Shown here: positions 33,434 through 43,325 of the stretch, piece after piece
How positions within the stretch are numbered: position 1 is the first letter of the stretch
Layout of the letters: every line of letters begins with the position of its first letter
Source of the DNA: Juglans regia
Taxonomy: Eukaryota; Streptophyta; Magnoliopsida; Fagales; Juglandaceae
Length of the DNA: 64,000 nucleotides
Assembly: GCF_001411555.2 (NCBI RefSeq)
Contig: NC_049905.1
Location: 18,094,097-18,158,096, forward strand
Reading direction: 5' to 3'
Program-made: the position numbers and the translations under genes
Notes under the pieces: model-generated
What the model was told of the DNA's origin: nothing
Database searches by the model: none
Seen by the model: the letters and a program-made list of their open reading frames with translations, nothing else

Positions 33434-33665
33434 TTTTTTTTTTTAGCGCCAGGTGTTCAAAACAGTGTCACAACTAATCCTAGGATGCATAAGCTCTCGG
33501 TAAAGAGCTTTTCACAAGTGCACGTCGAGTGATTTAAAGAAAAAATCTCTTAATCCGGTAGTTCTTAGAGATTGTTTATACATAAGGAGATTTGAATCTT
33601 AGATTTAGGAAAAACATATCTCAAGCCCAAGGCTTTTACCACCTTGAGCCAATCCCTAAGAATTT
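33434..33665 (-). mobile_element. tRNA-derived SINE, copy 4 (diverged)
   Basis: On the minus strand it runs from GGGATTGGCTCAAGGTGGTA to GGCGCTAAAAAAA. The flanks AAATCAGGTA (33424-33433) and AAACCAGATA (33666-33675) differ at two of ten positions, fitting an older insertion. Confidence 0.8.
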
Positions 33666-33705
33666 AAACCAGATACCTTATTGGAACATGTGATGGAAAA
33701 ATTTA

Positions 33706-33895
33706 GGTTGCGTTTGGATGTTGAAGTGAGTTGAGTTGAGATGATAAAATATTATTAGAATATTATTTTTTAATATTATTATTATTTTGAGATTTGAAAA
33801 AGTTGAATTGTTTATTATATTTTATGTTGGAATTTGAAAAAATTGTAATGATGAGTTGAGATAAGTTGAGAGATGTTTAGTAACCAAACGAAGCC
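33706..33895. mobile_element. MITE, GTTTGGA-terminus family (190 bp)
   Basis: It begins GGTTGCGTTTGGATG and ends AACCAAACGAAGCC, flanked by TTA at 33703-33705 and 33896-33898. This is one of the clearest members. Confidence 0.85.
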
Positions 33896-34865
33896 TTACT
33901 GATGGAGCAACAAGTCATGTTGCCAGACAAACTGTATGGATGAGACTTTTATCTTGGAAAATTATGTCAACAGAGGATCAAGCTCTATGATCTTCGCTTT
34001 TGTAATTTTTTATTTTTTTAATAAATACTAATTCTCTAATTTCTACATTATAATAGTTTGAAAGTGTAAAGAAAATACAAGATACCAGAAGGTATTTGAC
34101 TAGGTCCGCTATACATCCCCAAATATGAACAAGTCACGTCCTTAAAGTACGTATATGTGTACATTGTCTTCCTTTGTCTTTTTATTTTTATTTTTCAGTA
34201 TAACCCCCATGACAAATAAATAAAAGTCAAAACGGAAAGTAAACAAATTTGAAACTAGTTTTTGTTTTTATATAATCTAAAAGAATTAGATATTAATGCT
34301 CTCGAGCAAATTTAAGTCAGAGATTATTTGTCATCGTCTCTTTTTTTTTTTTTTTTGGCTTGTGAGAGTTTAGAGAGAGAGTCTCGTCAATTTAGGATGT
34401 AATTTGAAATAATAACTTAAAGGCTTAATTACATTTTATTCTTTTGAACTTTCACTTAATTTATAACGTGTCTCTGAAACTAACAATTGCATCAGAGTTA
34501 AAACTATATATAAATTAATAAAAAATTATTTAATGATTTATTATTTATTATTAATTAAGAGTATATATTATTTTATATTTTATATGTTTAATAATAATAA
34601 ATTAGATGAAAATTACATCTTTGTAGTGAATGTTATACACATGAGCAGCACGTGCAATGAATTTTCATTAGATTTAACGCTGTTAGTAGACGGAAGGGGA
34701 GGATTGTGATGTTTTGAAAGTTCGAGAGCTCACTTTGATGCAATTATTAGTTTCGGAGATACATTACGAATTGAGTGAAAGTTCGAAGAGATAAAATGTA
34801 ATTAACCCTTACTTAAAACATTAGGAGGGAAAAGAAAAGGCTCCATCAAAGAAAGTTCAGTCTTA

Positions 34866-35058
34866 AACCCCAAGGGATTGACCCAAGTGGTGAAGGCCTT
34901 GGTTTTGGGATATCATTCCCTTCAAAGTCCTAGGTTCAACATCTCATAAGTGTAAACGGTGCACGAGATTGAAATTTACTCTGCAAGAGTAGGTCCGAAA
35001 GACCCTACCTTGGAAAGCGTCCCGACATTAAAAAAAAATAATAATAAAAAAAAAAAAA
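34866..35058 (+). mobile_element. tRNA-derived SINE, second subtype
   Basis: It begins AACCCCAAGGGATTGACCCA with an A-box-like GACCCAAGTGG, has GTCCTAGGTTCAACATC as a B-box-like segment, and ends in an A-rich tail. The flanks AGTTCAGTCTTA (34854-34865) and AGCTCAGTCTTA (35059-35070) differ at one base. Its 3' half differs from copies 1-4. Confidence 0.78.
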
Positions 35059-35080
35059 AGCTCAGTCTTATGTCACAGAA

Positions 35081-35100
35081 TTTTTTTTTCTCACGAGTAT
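35081..35100 (-). mobile_element. 20-bp poly(T)-led insertion
   Basis: TTTTTTTTTCTCACGAGTAT lies between perfect 15-bp repeats TCTTATGTCACAGAA at 35066-35080 and 35101-35115. Its tail differs from the common TTATAAA terminus, so another retroelement is the source. Confidence 0.6.
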
Positions 35101-35169
35101 TCTTATGTCACAGAACTTTAGACTATACTATAGTAGCTTTCTATTTAGTAATCATCTCTCTCCCATAAA

Positions 35170-35325
35170 CTCCACACTTAAGCTCACCAACTCTGCCTGG
35201 GATGGGGTACCTGTAAGTTCTTTTTCAGCCACACTACCACCATTCCTTCCTTTTAAAAAATTCTCCAGCTGTAAATCATCCAAATCCTTTGCGCAACTTT
35301 CATCTAAGATACAAAACTAAAGAAA
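35170..35325 (-). other. Coding-like open frame next to the RETICULATA-RELATED pseudogene
   Basis: After an acceptor-like TTTCTTTAG on the minus strand, an open frame reads LDESCAKDLDDLQLENF, then FLKGRNGGSVAEKELTGTPS. It looks protein-like but I cannot assign it. It might be an unrelated exon remnant or a chance frame. Confidence 0.25.
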
Positions 35326-35528
35326 GAAAAACTCAGATAGTTGCACTTTATATCTAAACCTCCACCGATCTAGTATAGAAATTTTCTAGCACTAGGCAGC
35401 ATATGGCAAAGTACAAAAGTAAGCATACATAACAGCACAAGTCCAGAATGATAACTGCAGAATTTAACTTGGATGGATCCTACAAACAAAATGAAAAACT
35501 TCACAATGCCAGTATGCTGCAACACAAC

Positions 35529-37150
35529 CTGCTAGGAAAGAGCAGCACAAGCATGTTGTATGTGTCCAAATAAACTTCTCGATGGGGATGGCTACCCAAA
35601 ATGAACATAAGGTGCCAACAAAACCAACCAAAGCAACGTCCACAACCATACCCAACTAAAAGATCCGCAGTATACAACATAAACTCTGACCAAAAATCCT
35701 TGTATCTTTTCTGAACCTCTGCAAATGTTGCACAACAGGAACCTATGACTATCTGCATACCACCAAAATAACCATAAGATTTTCTATTACAGTAGAATAA
35801 GAAACTTGGTAACAACTCTGAGGAGTGAGGACCCTATGATATGCTCTGATCAAGCTGAAGCACACACTGACAAACCAATTAACCACTGGTATGCACACGC
35901 CACGAAAAGGGAACCAGACCCAACTGATCGGCTAATGTTTTAATGTGGATTAATCCAAGTAATGATTATCGAGTTCTACTGGCTCTTTTTTTAAAACAAA
36001 AACAAGGCCACTCAAAACAAGCCCCGTAATATGGACATTTTCAAGCCAAAGTCAACTCGAGTAATGATACATATAGTTGTAGAGTGTGTAAGTGTCGTGC
36101 AGTCGTTTTGAAAAAGAATAGAGTTTATTATTAAAAAATTAATTTTTTGATATGAATCTCATATTTATTCACTTTTTTTTTAAATAATTGTGCAGTACTT
36201 CCATTCTCATGACAGCAACTATCATTTCTCAAGGATTATTTAGTTCTACTGACTTGTGTAATTGATTCAAAAAGACAAACACAAAGCAAACCTCTGTTCC
36301 AAGTTCCAACCTTAAAAAGAAAAGAAGGATCAGCCAGCATTTGGCTTGAAGCATTAGAGCAAATACTTCATCAAAAAGCCCAGTGGCCAGCAAGACCCCT
36401 GGAAAATGAAATGCCAAAAGAATGAACAAAAACCAAATATTAGAGATCGTTTAATGTCGGCGACCTGGTTCTAAGAGAAACATGAGTCACTACCCAAGAT
36501 GAAGGGAAACTCAATCCACGGTGGGAAGGGTCCTACGTAGTAACCACTACCAATCGCCCATGATCATACGGACTCAAAGATAGTGAGGGAAGAGAGTTGC
36601 AGCATCCATGAAACGCCAAACACCTAAAAAGGTAAAGTTTATCTCTTGTCAGGAGAGTATCATTAGGAGTCTGAGTCAATTGAGCTTTAAACAGGAAAAA
36701 CCAAAAAAACACTACATTATACATTTTTTGTTTTCTGCATTCAGTCTGCCAATTTTTATCAGCAACCAAACCGAGCCTTAATCAAACTCCCAAACTTTTT
36801 GTTTCAATTGCACATGCACCTGCAAATCCAGGTACCGCTGAAGAAGCAGTTGCCGAATCCCCAGCGGTCTTGGCGGCATCCAACATATCAGGAGGAAGCT
36901 CAGCCCCTCGAGCCTCCGTCTCCTTCATAATCTCCTCGAGCCTCAATATAGGCCCGAACTCCTTCTCCTCCTCTCTATCACCACCGCCCTCCTCTTTCCC
37001 ATCACCACCATTTCCAAAAAAATCTCCCCCTCAACTACCGCCGCCACTACCATCTCCGGCGCTGCAATCAATATCTTCCGCGTAACTACTCTTCAAAACT
37101 CTGAATTCCTCTTTCAAATCACCATTCCGTCTATCTCCAGAACCGGCGAC
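35529..37150 (-). pseudogene. RETICULATA-RELATED (DUF3411) pseudogene, 5' exons only
   Basis: RETICULATA-RELATED proteins are plastid envelope membrane proteins that influence leaf mesophyll development. Three exon remnants read on the minus strand. Exon 1 (36820 to about 37150) encodes the acidic glycine-rich segment and EFGPILRLEEIMKETEARGA. Exon 2 (36292-36398) encodes WPLGFLMKY and, in another frame, MLADPSFLFKVGT. Exon 3 (35529-35752) encodes CCATFAEVQKRYKDFWSEF, then continues in other frames. Donor and acceptor dinucleotides survive, so the copy is unprocessed. Disabling changes include a stop in the Gly-rich region, an extra G after the AKTAG segment, a frameshift in exon 2 and at least two in exon 3. 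The C-terminal membrane domain is not found. Family assignment is from recalled sequence. Confidence 0.82.
36059..36230. mobile_element. MITE, TAATGATA/TATCATTTCTC family, copy 2
   Basis: It begins GAGTAATGATACATATAGTT and ends GCAACTATCATTTCTC. It is collinear with 24448-24620, including the TTATTAAAAAATTAATTTTT centre. It lies in intron 2 of the RETICULATA-RELATED pseudogene. Confidence 0.65.
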
Positions 37151-37350
37151 AGCAACTTAACGAACTCCGACCAGACGCATCGGAGACTGAGCACGTGGCT
37201 CTTGACGTTGTCGTCTATACAAAGCGACCAACTTTGGCGGATGATTCACGGACTCCAAAAAAGGATTTTCCGGAAGCATCCAGGGAGCTGAAGACGGTAC
37301 GTCCTTCCAATTCGTTAAAAAAGAGAGAAAAGTATTTTTAGAAAAAGCTC

Positions 37351-37431
37351 GTCGCCTGAGAGATTCGAACTCTCGCGGGGAAACCCCATGTACTTAGCAG
37401 GCACACGCCTTAACCACTCGGCCAAAGCGAC
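37351..37431 (-). tRNA. tRNA-Ser (anticodon GCU)
   Basis: The 81-nt minus-strand sequence folds as a class II tRNA. The acceptor stem GTCGCTT pairs with AGGCGAC with one G-T pair, the D arm has GCCGAGTGGTTAAGGC, and the T arm has GAGAGTTCGAATCTCTC. A long variable arm (TGGGGTTTCCCCG) is diagnostic of Ser or Leu. The anticodon loop CTGCTAA gives anticodon GCT (plus-strand 37396-37398), serine AGC/AGT codons. There is no intron. A T5 run just downstream (37342-37346 region) would serve as the Pol III terminator. Both internal promoter boxes (A and B) are intact. Confidence 0.96.
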
Positions 37432-37595
37432 GGTTTTGGTTGTCACTCTTTCCTTAAATTTAATTTAACAAAGTCAAAATAACTACAGAAATTTAATTAT
37501 ATGTATTTTACGAGTTAACGTATGGGAGCCCAAAGTTCAGATTAATTCAATATCCAATCTTCAATGGCAAAGCATCACAACGCCAAGGAACACTA

Positions 37596-37757
37596 GGGGA
37601 AGGTTTGAATACAAAATGTCTTACATCTCATCTAATCACTATAATTTTTTTAAATTTGTATATAAAATATAAAATATAATAAATAATTATATTTTTTCAA
37701 ATCTCAAAACCAAAATAATGTTGTAACAATACTTTATTTAACTTTTAAATTTCATCT
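37596..37757. mobile_element. MITE, GTTTGGA-terminus family, partial
   Basis: It begins GGGGAAGGTTTGAATAC, and the interior matches the family in reverse orientation (CAAATCTCAAAACCAAAATA). The right end is unclear. Confidence 0.5.
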
Positions 37758-38192
37758 TAGAGCCTTGGCAATGGCCTGGTCCAAAATTTGACTAAATTTT
37801 GAGGTTTTGACTTTATCTTTGAAGAAGTTATCCACGTTGAACTAGTTATTCCAAAATCAAAATAATAATATAATATTATATATTTTAATAAATTTTTTTT
37901 ATATTTTATAAATACATTTTATATACTAATTAATAATTTAATTTTTACTTTCCAAACAAATTATTTAACATGAAGAAGAAATGAATAGAACGAGAATACT
38001 TTTTAATAAGATATTCTTTTGGTTGGTGAATAGTAACTCACCAAATAAAATATGATTTTGGTTTTTCATTTACTGTACCTCATGACTTGACTTGAAATGA
38101 TTTGGTTAGTCCAATATAGCTAATTTTAATGAAATTTAGTCAAGATTTAAACTTGATTGACATTTGGCTAGTCTAATGTCAGTACTCTCATC
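37758..38192. repeat. Probable diverged MITE of the GAGCATTC family
   Basis: AGAGCCTTGGCAATGGCCTGG at the left and CTAATGTCAGTACTC at the right are a weak inverted pair. The interior is AT-rich, like other members. Confidence 0.4.
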
Positions 38193-39500
38193 TCAACTCA
38201 CTATCTAAACCTAACCTAATTCTTTTATGATTTACTATGTTAACACAGTACTACCTATCAACCATTAAATCTATTTTTATAGTTCGAAATAACAAATTCA
38301 AAGGTTAATTAGTAATATTACATTAACATAATGAGATAAGAATGAGGTATATAATATTTCCTTCATAAATATATATCGGTCGACGGTTGAGATATCTTCA
38401 ATTTTTTTTTATTTTTTTATTTAACAAAATCTATTTTGACAGATTCTGAGTTTTCACAACCTACTAATGCTTCAGTTGATCCTGTTCTGTCTTCTCTTAA
38501 GAAATCTCACCAACAGCAACAAAAGAAAGGAAGTTGTCTCTCTGTGTTCTGTCTTTAGGGTGGTGCTCTTTAACATTTTGCAGGTAGTGTACTCTATCAC
38601 TTAGGAGAAGAACCAAAAAAAAAAAAAACTGGTGGTTCTTGTTTGACCTGAAACCCATGCTCTCTCTCTCAAGGCCTGAAATTAAAGGAGATTAGGTATA
38701 ACCCAAAGTCATAAAAAGGTTATTAAAAACAATTCATACCCAAACTCATATTCACATAAAACTTGATTAAGCTTCTAACTTTCCATTCTTTATAACCTCT
38801 TTTTTTTCTTTTTTTCTTTTTAATTAGACCTTAGTTTTTAAAATGCTTTGGTAATGTATTTAAATATCATCCTGATCCCCCATGCATTCGTCCCTGTTCC
38901 AGCTATTTGGATTAAAAAGGTTAGAATCAGATCAATGAGGTTGGCACATGGAGTTTCGTAGGAGAGCTACATTGCAAAAAAAAAAATCATGTCTTTGAAG
39001 CATGCAGATAATTTTTACATCAATATGTTGCTCTTTTAAATTCACTAAATATGTTATGAGAGGACTCTCCAAGGCTTAGCTTATTTAGATAAAGAGGATT
39101 CAATCTCAAGTTTTTATGGATGTTTTAAAACATATTTAAGTTTTTGGCTTTGTTTCACTCAATCACTGGCATTTTTTTGTTTACTTTGGTTCTTTGAAAT
39201 TATGATAAGTCTGTAAAAGAATAATATTAAATATCTCTAAACGTGGCAACAAAAAACATAAAAAAAATTATATCTATAGCACCTAAGCCCAGCACCAAGC
39301 CCAAGTTAATTGCAGGTTCTGTAAAATTTATTTTTGGGTTAATAGGTTTGAAAACCCAATTGAGATTTAAAGAATAATTTTGAAATAGTTTACGGGTCTA
39401 AAAATTTATTTTGACAGAATATAGATTTTATGAACTTGATAATTAGGTTAAAACTTTTTAACGGATAAGTGAGAATTTGGCCGAAAAATTTATGGTACAA
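38193..39500. other. Intergenic stretch, nothing recognised
   Basis: AT-rich sequence with poly(A) and poly(T) tracts and no conserved coding frame. Confidence 0.5.
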
Positions 39501-40309
39501 ATTATATTATTTTTAGAGTTTGAATCATAACTCATGGAAGGGCCCAAATCACGTACGCCCAAGACCCAAGCCCGTGAGAACAAGTCCAGACTCCACGCCA
39601 TGCACGTCTCCCTCCCACTGCATTCATGGCAACAATCTCATGTATATATATTCACGTATAAGCAGGATGTTCATTTTTTTTTTTCCAAACTAGGGTTGCC
39701 CGCACATAGTTTTCAAGCAGGACACCACCACCTTAACACGCCCCCTGCTCAGCTATCGTGAACCCTGACCACCACGTTGCCGGCTAGAGACCCCACAGCG
39801 CAGGCCATGCACGCACCAATTGCCCTCTAGTCCACGCTCCAGGAGTAGATTATCCACTGCCGTCAGTTCCTTCGCATCCAATCGCCAACCCTTGGCCTGC
39901 CTGGCCGTGACCACCAAACCACAGACCACCAAGCCGCCGTCCAACTCCAGTTGCGCGTCCTCACCATCACGGAAGCCCAACCCCTTGTGCGTCCACCACA
40001 CGGAACCACCCTGCCCAAACCTCACCGCCAACCTTCTCCTCAACCACTCGTGGTGCCACCACCGTAACTTAGCTGTGAACCCACAAGTGGAGCCACCGTT
40101 GGTCATCACGCAAAAGCCTCTGTTTTCACCACATCAAAACAGAGTAGCCCCAATCTTCTAGCTCTCGATCGATCTCGTTAGGTGGCACCAGCCACGGCAT
40201 GGTGAAGTCTAGTGACGCCGACTAGCCACCCTTCCGTCACCCACGTGCCACTCCGGTAAGCCCACGCCCGATTTCTTTCTCCCCCACAGTGTCTTCTCCA
40301 TTTCTCTCA

Positions 40310-40311
<2 letters not shown>

Positions 40312-40343
<32 letters not shown>
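40312..40343. repeat. (CT)n microsatellite
   Basis: About 15 CT units. Confidence 0.92.
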
Positions 40344-40345
<2 letters not shown>

Positions 40346-42226
40346 CCCGCCATAACAGTTTTCTCTCGCTCCCTCCCACAGTGATCTGCTGCAGCTCCAA
40401 CCACCTTGTCGCCACTTCATTGTTGTTCTCGGTGGGTCTAACACACGGTCTTTCTCTCAGTATATGTGGTTCATCAAGAACTTGTTACTAGTATTTGACT
40501 TTTACCCACATGTTATAAGCTTTTTACAAGATTGCCCTTAAAAATCCTTTTGCCGTATAGGGTATAGCTATCTTATAAAGGTTGGAATATTTTTTATAGT
40601 GTATCGACCAAGATGACCTGATATTTTTGATTGGCTAAACTCTAATGGACTTTTTGTTGTAGACGGGCATATTCAAATTTAACTTTGAGTTTTAATGGAC
40701 TTAAATTAGTTATTTCCGAAACTATGTTTAAGTTGGACTCATTTTCCTTCATGTCATATTTTATAGAAATAAATTAGAGTTAATGTATTAGTTGGAAAAA
40801 TTAAGTGGGTATCGATGAAATTGAAAAGTGATGGTATTTTAAAGTTTCGAGAATTTTAGATTTTTTTTTAGGAAAAGTAGGTTATTTTAGTATTTCGGAC
40901 TTAAATATCAAAATGCGTATTTAATTAAGGATTTTAATAAGTTACGTGTCTATTTTATAGGTGACGATTGATCTTCATTTGACACAGTCGTGGGGAAAAT
41001 TCAAAGAAGTTAAAAGGTCGAGGTAAGTGGAGTTTCTATACTAAACTTTGCATAAAATAAATTAACTGAGGTTGGTTTTGAAAAATATGCATGCTTTATT
41101 ATGAAAATAAATTTGAAACAATCTCAATTATTTATTCTGCATTATACATGAAATATGTATAAAAGAGAAAAGTACTTTTGTTATAATTGGTGTAGACATG
41201 AGCTATTTTTTTGCATTATTTTTTAACTGAGCAAAAAGAGCGAATATGAAAATTTATGCATGATTATGGGAAGATGCTCTAAATCTATTTTGAATTTTTT
41301 ATTATGAAGATGATATGATTTTGTCCAGTACTTTGTTTTTATAAGATGTGGCAGCTTAAAACTTTTTGCATGACATTCTGATTCTGTATATGGTTCTATT
41401 TTTGCATTTCTATGACCTTACCACGGTTGTAAAACTATAGCCTCTGTACGGGTTGGTATCAACTTTTCTATTTCTGGTGTAATCACTTTGGAATTAAAGT
41501 GGTTTTCTATGTAGTATTTTCTATGTTCACACTCGAAGTTCCGGGAATAATAAGTAGAATATTCATATTTTGTTTTTGCTCGATTGGCCGCTGGGGTTTG
41601 CACAACCCTACCACGGGGATTAAACATAAAATTCTGTTTAGATACGATGTTTTAGTTTTGCTATGCCAAAAGGTTTTTGAATAAGAATATTTTTTAATTT
41701 TCGCTCTGATATTTTTGATAACATGTTATGATTCTGCATTCTGAAACTAAAAATATTTTGTTCTGCATTCTGAACTCTGTAAATGCTCATGTTTACATAC
41801 TAGTATATGTTTTCTACTTAATGAGTTGACTTTTTTCTTGGACACCCAGTTAGGTCTGTAAGTAATTCAGTCCGGACCGGCAAAACCAACCAGACTAGAC
41901 CGAATTATGGACTGGTCGGTCTTGGTCCCAAAATATGTGGAGTGACGACATTCGGTCCGGTCCCGTATATTTTTCAAATAATTTTGATAGTTCAACTGAA
42001 AATTAAGAGTATGAAGTACTAACAAGATTTGATGATCGTATAGGAATAAGTGTCCAATGGTACAAATAATTATTGGAGAGTCCATTTTAGTAGATTTATT
42101 AATTTTTGTTATTTTGAGTATTTTGAGACATGGATATTGTTGAGTCTTCATGGAGATTTTTGTTTGTTATGTTGAGATATTTATTTGGTGTTCTTGTAGA
42201 GAAACATATATATTTATGGAGTCTTT

Positions 42227-42253
42227 TTTTATAAGTAAAAAAAAAAAAGTTTT
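42227..42253 (-). mobile_element. 27-bp LINE-tail insertion
   Basis: The sequence TTTTATAAGTAAA with an A run lies between perfect 14-bp repeats TTTATGGAGTCTTT at 42213-42226 and 42254-42267. Confidence 0.6.
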
Positions 42254-43325
42254 TTTATGGAGTCTTTGGAGTATTTAAGTGTGTTATTGGAGATGATGAA
42301 AGGTGACATGAGCTAATTCTATGGACCTCTAGGACCAGGGTGTTACAATATCTCTACCATGTGATGAACAAAATAACATTTGTTTAAATCGTTGTTGTGA
42401 CCTGGATAGTGATAGATTGCTACCATTCTTGTTTAAATTGTTGTTTTGCTTTTGATAGTGATAGACTGCAACCATTCCCGTAAATAGAGTAAATAAATTA
42501 GTAATGTTTGATACAATTCTAGGATACGCTACATGGAAGCCTTATACCATATATATCCACATAATCAATACATGATTTGTTATTTTTGTAATTCTATTTA
42601 AACATACACATATTTAAACAATAAGATAAAAATATAAAAATGACAAACTACATTTTGATTAGGTAGAATCTCTCTTAAATATATATATATATATATATTT
42701 TTTTTTATGTAAATCTCAAGTTTATCCAATTTTTTTAAAAAGAATTTGCAAGGCTTGCATACTCTATAAAACTATAAATATCATTTCTCTAAAATATATT
42801 AATTGATTGTTACTACTCATTATGAGGCCACGTTCTCTAAAATTGTAATGGAGATCTCGTCTACTTGATCTGATGAAACTGATTAATTTTGGACTAAAAG
42901 ACAACCAAAATAAGTAATTGCTTGAAATTAATAAACAATAAATTAAGAAACATGAGCCGGAGATCGTCAAACAGAATAATACAACACACTGGGAGTGACA
43001 AGTTATAGGAACGATAAGCATACCCACAACTCTCCAGCTTTCCTTTAACAACGGCCCCCAACATCTAGTAGCCAAGCTTTACTGACCAATTACAGTGGTA
43101 TAACAAGCATTTATAACAGAATCTAAGTTCTTCACGAAATATCCAAAACACATTCCTAGCTACTTCAGCTATACTGACACTGGAAAGACAAAAAAATGTA
43201 GCGCATATGCGAATCAACCATTAACATATATTATAAGATGGGCTTCGAAAGAATGGTAACACCTGCTAATCGGCAGCAACATAAGCAAGATCCACTTCTT
43301 AAGTGCCACCATACACCATTTTGAT

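Larger units (their letters stand above)
39530..42348. repeat. LTR-like sequence of uncertain limits
   Basis: A GC-rich part (39530-40440) with a (CT)n tract leads into AT-rich sequence with paired motifs CTTACCACGGTTGTAAAAC (41415) and CCCTACCACGGGGATTAAAC (41607). The right end is GGACCAGGGTGTTACA, like plant LTR termini. The left end and a target-site duplication were not found. A small insertion lies inside at 42227-42253. Confidence 0.35.
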
